From: Symbiodinium natans
Taxonomy: Eukaryota > Sar > Dinophyceae > Suessiales > Symbiodiniaceae
Assembly: GCA_905221605.1 (NCBI GenBank)
Contig: CAJNDS010000191.1
Coordinates: 367,501-431,500 of the forward strand
DNA: 64,000 bases
Direction: 5' to 3'
Shown here: positions 55,268-64,000 of the stretch, piece after piece
Layout: each line of letters opens with the position of its first letter
How positions within the stretch are numbered: position 1 is the first letter of the stretch
Made by a program: the position numbers and the translations under genes
The notes under the pieces: generated by a model
The model's database searches: none
What the model was told of the DNA's origin: nothing
Seen by the model: only the letters and a program-made list of their open reading frames with translations

Positions 55268-55529
55268 CTGGGACGCGAGCCAAAGGATCCATATCGGCCG
55301 TCGAAAAGGTTCTTGCCAGCCGGAGTCATGTCCTCAGTGTGCAGTCATTAGAGACCCCGTAAAAATCCCATGGCTCTGACCGTCAGGATAGGTTTTTCCC
55401 AGCTGCCTTGCGCTGATGAGTCATACAGCTACGGCCCAACACAGCTTTTCGCAGGGCTAAACCGCAGTGTCGCCACTAGCATCATGCTTGCCACGATGCA
55501 TGTGCGTTGGCACATGAAACCCCACATAT

Positions 55530-55720
55530 ACCTCTGAAGGGCCGCATCTGCACCAAGATCTTGAAGCAACAGGCTGAGGAAGCAGCCCGAAAACTGGTGA
55601 AAGAAGCAAAACGATGGATCCCTTGATCCCGTTCCACTGGCTCCACCAACGTGAGCTTGGCAGATGACGACAAGAACCATGCCCTCCAAAAGCTGCATGG
55701 TACTTCTGGACCCATTCGTC
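55530..55720 (-). CDS. Possible exons of the same unrecognised gene
   Basis: Frames PLDEWVQKYHAAFGG (near 55.7 kb) and LLLQDLGADAALQR ending at CAGAG|GTATAT (near 55.54 kb) look coding. Phases and borders are not settled. Confidence 0.35.
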
Positions 55721-55843
55721 TAGAGGCAATGTGCTCGGTGGGAGGGGAGAACATTATGTAATTGAGTCCCAAAATCTCGGCTGTACCTTCAAGGCATAGG
55801 CTCCAGGATATTCTGCCAGGCTGCGCCCTAGCCAGCTACTGAC

Positions 55844-55928
55844 CCTGTGGTTCTGCTTTCCGGTTGGAGACGGCATCAAAGTCCGATGTTCTTACACTTG
55901 TCAGAAGTGCCTTAGGCTGCTCTTGCAT
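55844..55928 (-). CDS. Exon with clean splice sites, unrecognised
   Basis: Acceptor TAAACAG|ATG and donor CAG G|GTCAGT bound MQEQPKALLTSVRTSDFDAV then SNRKAEPQ. The first codon is ATG, so it may hold the translation start. No family recognised. Confidence 0.5.
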
Positions 55929-57009
55929 CTGTTTACAAGAATTGGGGTGAAGAAAAGCAATGTGACTTTTTGAGGGGTTCTGCTTCGGCCTACAAAATTT
56001 TGGACCACATTGGCACCTCCTGAATTCCCATTGCTTGACTACGGGCGACAAGTTGACCTTTGATGTGTTTTGTTGTCTGGGGATTGTTCTGTATTCGGGT
56101 CCCATGATAGGTACATACCAGTTGGACCCCTATAGTCTAAAGCCACCATCAGAAAAGCAGCACCCGCTGTTCGAAACCCATGTCTTCTGAACACCACCTC
56201 AGGAGCTCAGATGGCGGTAGACGTCCTGGTTCGCCGGGAATGAACTTCGGCCTGCAGGAGAGGGCTTTACGTCTTTGAGGTCAGAGGAGAAACCTTAAGG
56301 GTAGCCCATATAATAAGGGCACCCTTTTGTGGGCCTTGGTTACATGATAAGGGAACCTTAAGCCAAAAAGAAAGGGAAAGGGTACCACTGGGCTACCGAG
56401 GAATAAAAAAGACAAGGTTCCAAGTGTTTGTACCAAACCCTAAACCCTCAACCCTAAACCCCTTATCAGCTCGGGGTTTCGGAGTTGGCCGCAGCCCCCT
56501 GGGTTCATCGAGCGCGGAGATGCACTCGGCAAGGCTCGAGAGTTGAGAGATGCTGTGGCCGACATGGACTTCAAGGTTTTGAGGGAAGGGCTTATGAGGG
56601 TTTCGGTGCTTCAGTGCGTCAAAAAGTGGATGTGGATGGCCTGGTGAGAACAACTGCAAGGGAACTTTCGGGGCATACATCTGGTCATGACATGGTTATG
56701 AAGAACTCTCGTGATCCCGTATGCAATCTAGGGCAACTCGACCGGGCCAAGAAGGCAGAGCCAAGTTCCAGCAGCCATTTGCTAGAAGTGGAACCAAAGA
56801 AAAGAGCTATGCTCCCGTGCAGCCTCTCCAGTAGCCCAGCGCATATGTGCAAAGACACATGCCGCATGCCACCGCCACGCTTACGAGCGGACCTGGGCAA
56901 AATGTTGTGGCTGTGCTGGGAGCGGTTTCACATAAACCAAGTAAAACTGGGAAAGCCTAAACCCTACACCCTAAACCCTAAACCCTGTGTTAGGGCCTCC
57001 TTTGCTTCA

Positions 57010-57130
57010 TCTCATCTCTGCTGTCCCCACACTGATGCCCGCATTCTGAGCACAACACCCTCACTCGCAGCGACGAAGCTGGTTGCACCTGGGATCTTGG
57101 AAACGTGTGCCAAAGCAGCCTCGTTAGGCT
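57010..57130 (-). CDS. Exon-like segment, unrecognised
   Basis: Frame EAALAHVSKIPGATSFVAAS then EGVVLRMRASVWGQQR between telomere-like repeats. No family match. Confidence 0.4.
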
Positions 57131-57149
57131 TTATAGGATTTAGGGTTTA

Positions 57150-57167
57150 GGGGGGGGGGGGGGGTTG
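57150..57167. repeat. Poly-G run
   Basis: G homopolymer next to TTTAGGG. Confidence 0.9.
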
Positions 57168-57427
57168 TAGACTCACTCCTGTGTGGGCTCGTGCTGCCAC
57201 ACCCCGAAAAGCAAAGCATGCACATGAGGCCACGGCTTGCGGGCGCGCCACCACCGCGAACCTTATTCAACTCGCGAAATTCGGGATTCGGGATTCTGCA
57301 CCCTAAAGTGCCCTAAAGCCTTAGCCCTGCACCCCTGCCAACATCACTCCAGGATCAAGAGAGCAGCCTACACACCCTGCCCGTCCATTCTTTGGTTCAG
57401 TACAGAAAGAAAAAAACGTGATAACGA

Positions 57428-57562
57428 CCATGACACAGTGGACTGCACCAAAACCGTTCCAAAACAAGTCGTCATTTCTGCAACAGCTTCTTTCATCAAT
57501 CCAGCAAAAGTATCCTGCAGATCCTTTACATCACGGATGAGATTCAATCTGACCTTCTTTGA
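57428..57562 (-). CDS. Exon-like segment, unrecognised
   Basis: Frame KKVRLNLIRDVKDLQDTFAG then LMKEAVAEMTTCFGTVLVQS; TCAAAG upstream is a plausible acceptor. Helical and coding-like. It lies about 1.4 kb downstream of the dipeptidase stop and may start the next gene. Confidence 0.48.
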
Positions 57563-57629
57563 CCAAAGCCCTCAACACGAACCTGCGAGGCTGCCAAGGC
57601 CTTAAGCCATCCAAGTCTGAAACTCCCCT

Positions 57630-57705
57630 AAACCCTAAACCCTAAACCCTCAACCCTCCAACCCCGACTCTAAGCCCTAAACCCTAAACCCTAAACCCTT
57701 AATTT
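57630..57705. repeat. Interstitial telomere-like blocks
   Basis: Two runs of CCCTAAA units. The opposite orientation (TTTAGGG) appears at 57787-57812. Confidence 0.95.
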
Positions 57706-58157
57706 CATGCTCCACCCAGCAGCGCCCCACTTCAGGACTGGTGCAAGGTCACTCAGACGGTCCTGCCATCCCCCCCAAAGAGCCTCTAGGGTTTAGGGTT
57801 TAGGGTTTGGGGTTTGGGGTTTTAAAAGGGTTTCCTTGCCCTAGTTGCTGAGTAAAGGTTACCTACTCAGCTACTCCTTTTGTTCTGCGCCTGGGCGGTA
57901 TGACGGTATGAAAACATAAGTATGGAACGATACACAGCTAGACCCTGTTCTTTGCTTCGGGGCTACCTGTTCCTGAGGGTGTGGGCATGGGCTTAAGTTG
58001 AATCTCCAATAACTATTACCAGTCTTGCTTGATAGTGCTGCTCACCCCCATTTCCATACATCTTCCATGCCCTCTCCACGCATCAGTTCGACCTCAAATC
58101 TGCCCACCGGGAGGAAGCTACTCAAGATTCGTGCAGTATTACGTAAAGTTTGATCGT

Positions 58158-58206
58158 AAAACCCTAAACCCTAAACCCTAAACCCTAAGGCCCTAAACCC
58201 TAAAGA
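58158..58206. repeat. Interstitial telomere-like block
   Basis: Five CCCTAAA units. Confidence 0.95.
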
Positions 58207-58858
58207 TGTTGCGTTTTCGAGTCGGTTGGCCTCTTAGATTCAGACGTACCTGCCCAGGTTCGCTGGTTGAGTTGGCTCCAGAGCGGCACTGGTTCTTGAC
58301 AAATTTTACACCTTTGGCGCCCCACCCCTAAGCCCCAAAGCCAAAACCCTAAAACCTACACCCTAAACCCTCCTTGATCATCTGGGGGAGCAGTGATGGC
58401 GGCATGAGGGAAGGCAGCACCCAGTGTGGCCTGCTTGGGGAGCTTCTTCTGACTCAAACAGCCCTAACAGCCCTAACACCCGAATTAGCTCAGGCCCCTC
58501 TGAGCCTTAAACCCTAAATCCCTTATTAAACCCCACAACCTAAACCCACAGCTAGGGAAGGGGAAGGGGGGGGGGGGGTAGGTGGAGGGAGGTGGTGCTG
58601 TGGCCGAGAAGTGCATAACTTAGGGCTGGGATCCCTCCCTGGACCCCAATTGTCGACCCACAAATCGCTCGGCCTTGGCTTCAAGTGTTTAAGGGCTTGA
58701 GGTTTAGGGTTTCGGGTTTTGTAGTTTGGGGTTTGAGGGTGTAAGGGTCTGCAGTTTCAGTTGTTCACCTGTTGTTTTTTTTGGTGAGGCGGGGTCGGCG
58801 ACCCGACCATGCTTGTGCTGCAAAGTACCGTGCGAGTACGAGAAGCCGGATGCACCAG

Positions 58859-58935
58859 CAACTGACCTTCCAAGAAGAGCTGTTCTTTATGCACGAGCAA
58901 CTAACCTTCCAAGAAGAGCTGTTCTTTACTGAATT
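58859..58935. repeat. Two 39-bp tandem copies
   Basis: Unit CAACTGACCTTCCAAGAAGA..TATGCACGAG, repeated from 58898. On the plus strand it reads QLTFQEELFF twice; on the minus strand KNSSSWKVSC. No gene assigned. Confidence 0.9.
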
Positions 58936-59009
58936 TACTGTGCCCACAATTATGTCTTAATGTTTCGAGTCGTGCTGAATGCCACCCTAGGGCTACCCGA
59001 AATCCGAAA

Positions 59010-59195
59010 TTAAAACAACAAAAATGAGACTTGGGAACGTATTTGGGACACCAGTTGACGGGGTGTGGCGACTGCGGTGACAAGCTGGAGGGCCGGTGGG
59101 GCAAGCTCTGAGGCTCTGGGGAAGGATTGCCTGTAGAATTCCTGGTTAAAGCCGATCATCTCCAGCCAGAACGCAGGATAGCCGATGCTCCCGAC
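59010..59195 (-). CDS. C69 terminal exon: GYPAFWLEMIGF
   Basis: Encodes VGSIGYPAFWLEMIGFNQEF then YRQSFPR and about 35 less conserved residues to a stop. GYPxWWLxxxGF is near the C-terminus in this family, so the position fits. Acceptor TTGGAG|GTC, phase 0. Confidence 0.87.
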   Translation of the reverse strand, partial: VGSIGYPAFWLEMIGFNQEFYRQSFPRASELAPPALQLVTAVATPRQLVSQIRSQVSFLLF

Positions 59196-62100
59196 CTCCA
59201 AATTCACTCTGAGCAAGGAACCACCTACATAGACGTAGCGCAGTCTGTATTCTCTGGAATGTCACGAAGCGGGTCTGTCTTACAAATACGAACTCAGGCG
59301 TCATGCGGCTCTTTTTATGTTGTTCATGCAAGTCACACAGGACTCAGTTGAAAACGACAAGACAACCAAAAACAAAACCGGTCCTCCGCTTTGCGAGAAA
59401 CTTCTCCCAACATGGATCTCTACGCGTCGGAACGGCCCTCAACTCGCGAGCCTGGTGAGGTGTTTCCGGCGGGTAGTTGTAGAACATGTCGTTGTATCTG
59501 ACCTGCCACAACAAGTGGCCGTCTGGCTGATCTTCGTCTGCTGTTACGTCTGCGACTACTCGTGTTTTCCACACTGACGTACCCGTACTGTGCCACGAAG
59601 TCCGCGACCACCACCATCAGGACTATACGACCATGACGACAACAACGATACTGCTACTACACTCCTACCATCTCCTACAGGTGGAGCAGCTATGACCAAT
59701 CACAACATCTTCCCATGGCTGCCAGAAATTGGGGAACTAGTCCCGGACGAGGAGCCACGAGCATTTCTGCCAAGGCCCACCATTCCTCGGTGACGTTCCG
59801 CTGAATTTTGCCTTGGCTTCCGGGAATCTTCGCTCCAGGGACCTGATTCCTCTTCAGCTCAGCTACTAGTAGGCTAAGGGCCTTAAACTCCGAGGCTACA
59901 GCCGATAAAAACACACCAAAGCCCTGAACTTTCAAGCCCTAAGTCTGAAACTTAAAGCAAAAAAGGTTGCACTTTCCTAAATGATGGTCCCTTTTTGGGA
60001 TCCCTTTCTAAAGGGTGCCGCCTCATACTGGGTACTAAACCAAAAACGGGACCTTATACTACTATTTGCTGAAGCAACCCCCCCCCCAAAAAAAAAAAAA
60101 AGCTAAACAATATTCTTCCTCATGAGGGGAATACAGGGATTCTTATCTTTCATTCTTTTTGGGGTTCTCAAGCAAAACCCTAAACCCCTCAACCCTGTAG
60201 TGGAATCTACCCAAGGGCAGACAAGTCCGAGTTCCCCGGCTTTGGTGCTCCGCCAAGTGTTTCGCTGCAGAGGCAGCCTTCATCTTGTCCTCAGCGCATC
60301 TGGGGTTTAGGGTTTAGGGTTTAGGGTTTAGGGCCCGTGTCTCCCAACGACGCTGGCAATGAACCACTCCCTGCTTCGGTTTCTGCACACCCTGCCTCTC
60401 CCTCACTTCCATATATACACACACGCGCACACACACACATATCGACATACATATATACGTACATATGTATGTACATATATACATAACTTATACATACATA
60501 ATCTACGATGCCCTTTTTTCTTTGTTTTACCATATGAAACTGTGATTTTTCAGGTTTAGCTCATGCGGTCTGGCCATCTGATCTCCCAGTTCAGTCTCCT
60601 CGACGAAGCTTGATTTTCGCCGTGCTGCTCCGGCCTTCTTCCTGATTCCACGCCGGTCCTTGCCTACTACCCTTCGATGTAGGGAAGCCAGGTTGAGAAA
60701 AAGAAAAGGCGCATTCCAGAATGTAGCCGAGTTGACGGCGGCTCGCGCGCACGTAATCGGGCGGGGGGGGGGGGGGGTGAAGGAGGGCGCTGCCCCTGAA
60801 CTTCTTAGTCAAAGATCAGCCCCCCCGCGTCCCCACTTCCATCAGCCCCCACAGAACCCTCGTTGCCAGAGCAGACAAGGTGCGGCTCGGTGGAGAGCCT
60901 CCTCGGTTTCCCGGACCACGCGAAGCTGCGTGGATTGCACTGCAGGGTACACGTACTGCTCCTGGCGAAGAGATGGGGACAGGGTGTGGGCTGCACAGGG
61001 CTGGCAGTTAGTCACTGAAGCACTTCACTCTCAACCCTAGGTGGCACACTTGCTGCGCAGACAGAGTTTATCAAGCTTCAACACAAGACACATTGTAACT
61101 CTACTCATGGGCTAGGAAGCGGCACTCCACTCCACCAGGCTCCTCAACAATGTCACTTCACCCCGCCCCCCAAGGCCGAACCCCAGGCTCTCAAAGCCCT
61201 AAACCCCTATAAAATCTGGATTTAGGGGGTCCATAGGTTTAATACGTGCATATTGTTGGAGGTTTGTAGAGTTCGGAGCAAGCCACCAGCTCAGCTAGAA
61301 CGCTCCATTGCGTAAACGCAAGTCCGAACCCGCCCACCTAAGTAGATCCTATCGTCGTGCCATTCTGCTACTGCTGGGAATGCCGAATGTTTGCCCTAGA
61401 CTGAACTATGAGGACGATCGGGCAAGAGGCTAAGGGCACATGGTACTTTTTGGGTCTCCGCTTAAAGTACAGTTCCTCTTGGGCACTAAGACGGTCAGGA
61501 CAACCCCATATGGTTGCCGGATGTTGTTGGAGCATTTTCGGCCCAAGGCTTTTTTAGAGGAATCCTACATCGTTACAGTTACACTAGATGCAAGCAACAA
61601 ACATGCGGGCCTTCGCGTCTATGCAGCTAAGCTGCTGACATGTTCTGGTAGGAAACCTCCATCCAGTTCGCCACGAAGTCCTCGGACACTTCAGGTATCA
61701 AAAGCACTACTTGGAACAGAAGATGTCACCTGCGTCCTCTTCCGGGGAACAATCCCCAGGCCAACTTGTAACCCTGGCCACGTCCCAGTGCCCTATAGTG
61801 CCCTACTACCCTGTTTTGACACGGGCTCGAACTGAAACATTCCCAAGCCCGTGTTCACAAGACTGTTCGCCCTGTACGTTCTTCGGTCGCCCCGTTGCCG
61901 CTCGGCCTCCTGCGTCAAACCACACAGGCAATACCGAACTGCACTCCGGGTGTCGAATGCCCACCAGGCTGGTCCAATGCCTTTATGGTGAGAGAAGGCG
62001 AAGGACTTTTGGGAGCCAGTTCCATAGGCCTCCACATCAAACCTGGCTGCAGAGGTTTTGGACTCCAGGGGAAAGACTTCGGTCAAGGGCTAGGGTTGGG

Positions 62101-63740
62101 GAGATTGTGCCTACTGCAGAGGATCTGGCAGAGCTTGTCGTCGTCCTAACTTCAGGTAAAGAAGCAATTTTGCGGGGAGGGCAGCTTTAGAAGCCACATA
62201 AAGCCACTCCCCAACCATCGCCAACTGCAACACTGGATGCCTTACAGCTTGGTGCATGGCCATTTGGTGCAAGGTACTTGCCGTCAGCGTCTGAGAGGAC
62301 AGAAGCGAAGAACGGGACGAAGACTGATGACGCCGAGGTATCCGCTGCAAACCAGACCTTCAGGGATTCTGGGCGTCATCAGCTGTCATCAAAGGTTGGC
62401 AGCCCAAGTCCGTAGAACACCCTTTGCAACACTTGCGAGAATCATATGCGCGCACCCGGTAGAAGCTAGAGAGAGAGGCTGGATTCCGCCACAACTAGAT
62501 ATTCTCAAGGGCTCGGTAACTACAGCGCAACACTTGAGCACCAACGACTTCTCAGTCATGGTTGCACACACCCTCAGAGATTCCGGCTTTACACCTCAGA
62601 TCTTACACCCCCAAGTTCATGCACACAGCTTATGGCTGGGCTGGTCATGTCTCTACTGCACCCAATATATACTCACAAGATCGTCAGAGGAGAAGAACGT
62701 CTGCGTCTGCTTCTCTACATACGTTCTTGCACCGGCGGCACGCTGGACCCCATCCTATAATTGCGCAGAAAGCCACGCGCGGCTGATGGATGGGACCAGT
62801 CTGCACAATCTGCGTGTAGGAGGTGCGCCCGATGGAGGTAGATCGGGCAAATTGGCCAGGAACCTTGGCATTCCCCAGAGTTCACTTTCCCGAGGCTCTG
62901 CTTGCTTAATGTTTTGGGGGGTATGCGGCCATGCCCTATGTAAAATAAAGGAATCAAGGGGTTATGACTCAGGAAACTGTCAGGGTTGTGCCAGGTATAG
63001 CCTTGCTCACTATATACACCATCTCACATTAGGAGCCCAAAATCGGCATCCACAATGTCATTTCGGGAAGCGGCTTGCGACATGTCATTTCAGGAATCTG
63101 AGCCAAGCAGCCGCCTTTGCACCATTGCCCCCCTCAGCGCGGTTGGGCGACTGCCAGGGACCAGCGAGGCTGCCGTAGCGCATGTCAAACTCGGTGCCTT
63201 CGTAGTGTGTTCGGAACCAATTCATCACGTCCTCCCAGGACAGGCGCTTCGAATTTCGTGCGGGATGGGATTTTGAAGTCATTGGCACACACAACTCCAT
63301 GCTCAGCGGGCATTTAATGGATCCCGAACCGCCGCTGAGACTTGGTGCATCTGCGTGGCTCCGATATGTGCCGGGGGTCGTGGTAGCCGGGTAACACGAA
63401 AGGTGCATGAAACATGTTGTGGCCATCCTGGTGCCGTTTTTCTTGGAAGTTCCACCGAAAACCATTTTGCTGAGTCATAGTTCCCCTACCTGGCAAACGA
63501 ATGAGTGGCCTACAGGGAGAACGGAAGGTGCCGACCTGGACAGTCGCCTTGCCATCCACCGGCACGGAGAATGGAAAGCTGCCCCTGAGGCTGCCGATGC
63601 TTGAGATGCTGGGGATGTCGGGTTCTAGTGGGTCTTCTCTTTCAATGCCAGGGCTAAGTTACGACTCTCACGCACCGGGGGGAAAAAGCGCGCCAGGCCA
63701 GCACTGAAACTCGCCGACTCCCGCCACGCGAAGACATCGA
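59010..63740 (-). CDS. Peptidase family C69 (PepD-like) dipeptidase, multi-exon, N-terminus outside window
   Basis: N-terminal-nucleophile (Ntn) fold dipeptidase; family C69 cleaves short peptides with an N-terminal cysteine nucleophile made by self-processing. Seen: about twelve exons in order, most joining in matching phase, that follow the C69 consensus: FPFSV, LSWEDVMNWFRTHYEGTEFD, RSTSIGRTSYTQIVQT, VWFAADTSASSVFVPFF, AYGTGSQ..AWWAF|DFVANWMEVSYQNM, EQYVYPAVQSTQLRV, SFVEETELG|RNVTEEWWALAEML|VRYNDMFYNYPP, GYPAFWLEMIGFNQEFYR. The last exon ends with a stop at 59010. Exons with the catalytic cysteine lie past 63740. Introns hold CCCTAAA repeat, microsatellites and poly-G. Several donors are GC-type. 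Eukaryotic members are often secreted or lysosomal; localisation cannot be read here. Confidence 0.92.
59452..59502 (-). CDS. C69 exon: RYNDMFYNYPPE
   Basis: Seventeen codons VRYNDMFYNYPPETPHQ. Acceptor GGCAG|GTC, donor CAG|GCTCGC (GC-type). It continues AEML from the upstream exon. Confidence 0.88.
59759..59800 (-). CDS. C69 exon: NVTEEWWALAEML
   Basis: Fourteen codons RNVTEEWWALAEML. Acceptor TTCAG|CGG, donor CTC|GTGGCT. WWxLxxxLL(x)RY is conserved at this point in the family. The frame is open on both sides, so the true exon could be longer. Confidence 0.85.
60056..60125. mobile_element. Left half of the 54250-type MITE
   Basis: TACTACTATTTGCTGAAGCA then a C run, an A run and AAACAATATTCTT, parallel to the start of 54250-54352. 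Confidence 0.55.
60302..60335. repeat. Interstitial telomere-like block (TTTAGGG)n
   Basis: Four to five TTTAGGG units inside the dipeptidase gene. Confidence 0.95.
60412..60500. repeat. (CA)n/(ATAC)n microsatellite
   Basis: CACACG and ATACATAT repeats in a dipeptidase intron. Confidence 0.9.
60584..60634 (-). CDS. C69 exon: SSFVEETELG
   Basis: AGAARRKSSFVEETELG, placed between EEALHR and RNVTEEWW. Acceptor AAGAAG|GCC; the donor would be GGA|GATCAG, a GA-type site, so this border is the least certain. Confidence 0.65.
60761..60779. repeat. Poly-G run
   Basis: G homopolymer in a dipeptidase intron. Confidence 0.9.
60887..60961 (-). CDS. C69 exon: EQYVYPAVQSTQ
   Basis: EQYVYPAVQSTQLRVVRETE then EALHR. 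Acceptor TCGCCAG|GAG; donor CGA|GCCGCA or an earlier GAG|GCTCTC, both GC-type. Confidence 0.8.
61636..61680 (-). CDS. C69 exon: DFVANWMEVSYQNMS
   Basis: Fifteen codons. Acceptor GTCCGAG|GAC, donor TCA|GCAGCT (GC-type). Joined upstream it gives AWWAF-DFVANW, the family's AWWxFxxVxN motif. Confidence 0.87.
61955..62042 (-). CDS. C69 exon: AYGTGSQ..AWWAF
   Basis: FDVEAYGTGSQKSFAFSHHK then GIGPAWWAF. Acceptor CAGCCAG|G completes the lysine codon of the upstream exon. The donor lies in TTCGACACC and is ambiguous because GAC is repeated at the next acceptor; taken literally it is GA-type. Confidence 0.88.
62278..62357 (-). CDS. C69 exon: VWFAADTSASSVFVPFF
   Basis: VWFAADTSASSVFVPFFASV then LSDADG(K). 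This is the VWFGxDxxxxSVYVPFY motif of the family. Acceptor CTGAAG|GTC, donor AA|GTACCT. Confidence 0.9.
62777..62863 (-). CDS. C69 exon: RTSYTQIVQ
   Basis: VPGQFARSTSIGRTSYTQIV then QTGPIHQPR, matching the R.ISI.RTSY..V.Q segment. Acceptor GCCAAG|GTT, donor CGC|GTGGCT. Confidence 0.88.
63121..63246 (-). CDS. C69 exon: HYEGTEFD
   Basis: RLSWEDVMNWFRTHYEGTEF then DMRYGSLAGPWQSPNRAEGG. LSxxDVMxxxRxHYEGTxFD with AGP...P.R is the most characteristic part of family C69. Acceptor TCGAAG|CGC, donor GGT|GCAAAG (GC-type). Confidence 0.92.
63536..63653 (-). CDS. C69 exon: FPFSVPVDGK
   Basis: PGIEREDPLEPDIPSISSIG then SLRGSFPFSVPVDGKATVQ. (Y/F)PFSVxPDxK precedes the HYEGT segment in the family. Acceptor ACTTAG|C, donor CAG|GTCGGC. 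Confidence 0.82.
63676..63740 (-). CDS. C69 exon, probable
   Basis: VDVFAWRESASFSAGLARFF then PP; acceptor GCGAAAG|TC, donor CCG|GTGCGT. Fits the F.W...Y......R region before PFSV, but the phase to the next exon is not settled. Confidence 0.5.
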
Positions 63741-63779
63741 CTTTCGCCCAACCCAGCAACCCTAAAAACCCGACCCGCC

Positions 63780-63838
63780 CTTTAGGGTTCAGGGTTCAGG
63801 GTTCAGGGTTCCCTACCCTTAAACCCTGAACCCTAACT
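63780..63838. repeat. TTCAGGG/CCCTGAA telomere-like variants
   Basis: GGGTTCAGGG units followed by inverted CCCTGAACCCTAA. Confidence 0.85.
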
Positions 63839-64000
63839 AGCTGCAGTCAGGTATCAGGTCTGGAGTGGGCTGGAGGCCGGCGCTGGGCGAAGACTGGCGA
63901 TAGACGCCCCACATGCCTGCAAGCGTGAATTCTGGGTGTAACGTCAAACATAGCCAACATGTCATCCCTACGCACTTGAGGTTGATCCCTCCTGCATAGC

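Noticed and set aside
56470..56655. Charged plus-strand frame (FIERGDALGKARELRDAV)
   Set aside because: The minus strand is equally coding-like (NLEVHVGHSISQLSSLAECI) and nothing decides between them, so neither is annotated.
59127..59351. Plus-strand frame opposite the dipeptidase terminal exon
   Set aside because: Antisense of the GYPAFWLEMIGF exon, which has a clear family match.
62237..63178. Longest open frame in the window (313 codons, plus strand)
   Set aside because: It is antisense to three or four dipeptidase exons on the minus strand. Composition is irregular (many Cys, His, Arg) and no domain is visible.
1..64000. CRISPR arrays, prokaryotic promoters, rRNA and tRNA genes
   Set aside because: Tandem repeats here are telomere-type, microsatellite or the 102-, 46- and 39-bp arrays without unique spacers. 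No rRNA-like sequence or convincing tRNA B box was noticed on reading; a covariance-model scan was not possible.

Overview
The window looks like nuclear DNA of a dinoflagellate, most like the Symbiodiniaceae. The evidence is: abundant degenerate Arabidopsis-type telomeric repeat (CCCTAAA/TTTAGGG) scattered through introns; genes cut into exons of about 35-200 bases whose splice donors are often GC, and in places apparently GA, rather than GT; every recognisable gene on the same (minus) strand; many G/C homopolymers, microsatellites and short inverted-repeat elements; and an orphan 2-oxoglutarate/Fe(II)-oxygenase-like ORF of a kind I associate with dinoflagellate retroelement polyproteins. There are no bacterial operons, CRISPR arrays or rRNA genes, and I recognised no tRNA. 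Most open frames over 60 codons here are not genes; the real coding signal lies in short exons.

Region by region, right to left (the direction of minus-strand transcription). 63.7-59.0 kb: peptidase family C69 (PepD-like) dipeptidase, about twelve exons, intact C-terminus, N-terminal cysteine-nucleophile exons beyond the window edge. 57.6-51.4 kb: several unrecognised exons, among them a clean 66-codon exon at 55.07-55.27 kb. 50.25-49.63 kb: small two-exon protein with an EF-hand pair. 48.7-47.8 kb: two exons resembling the microtubule-binding stalk region of dynein heavy chain, with no room upstream for the rest of a dynein. 47-25 kb: scattered exon-like minus-strand blocks between telomere-like repeats, none assigned to a family. 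24.6-23.9 kb: 221-codon unassigned ORF. 23.53-23.62 kb: U-box (E3 ubiquitin ligase) exon. 23.35-22.2 kb: oxygenase-like ORF with a frameshift at a C10 run. 21-17.7 kb: nothing recognised apart from repeats. 17.6-0.9 kb: a large gene for a GAF-domain 3',5'-cyclic-nucleotide phosphodiesterase; six exons rebuild most of one GAF domain and seven rebuild most of the catalytic domain.

The two large genes were found by matching junctions: separate short exons, in order and in compatible phase, rebuild uninterrupted family consensus. The introns hold the repeats, including a 2.3-kb composite element at 3.2-5.5 kb with inverted poly-C/(AT)n ends, an array of about 102-bp palindromic units and a very AT-rich interior, plus at least five families of small inverted-repeat (MITE-like) or dispersed elements. 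The PDE (cyclic-nucleotide signalling) and EF-hand protein (Ca2+ sensing) are signalling genes, the C69 enzyme and U-box protein concern proteolysis; nothing suggests that the neighbours act in one pathway.
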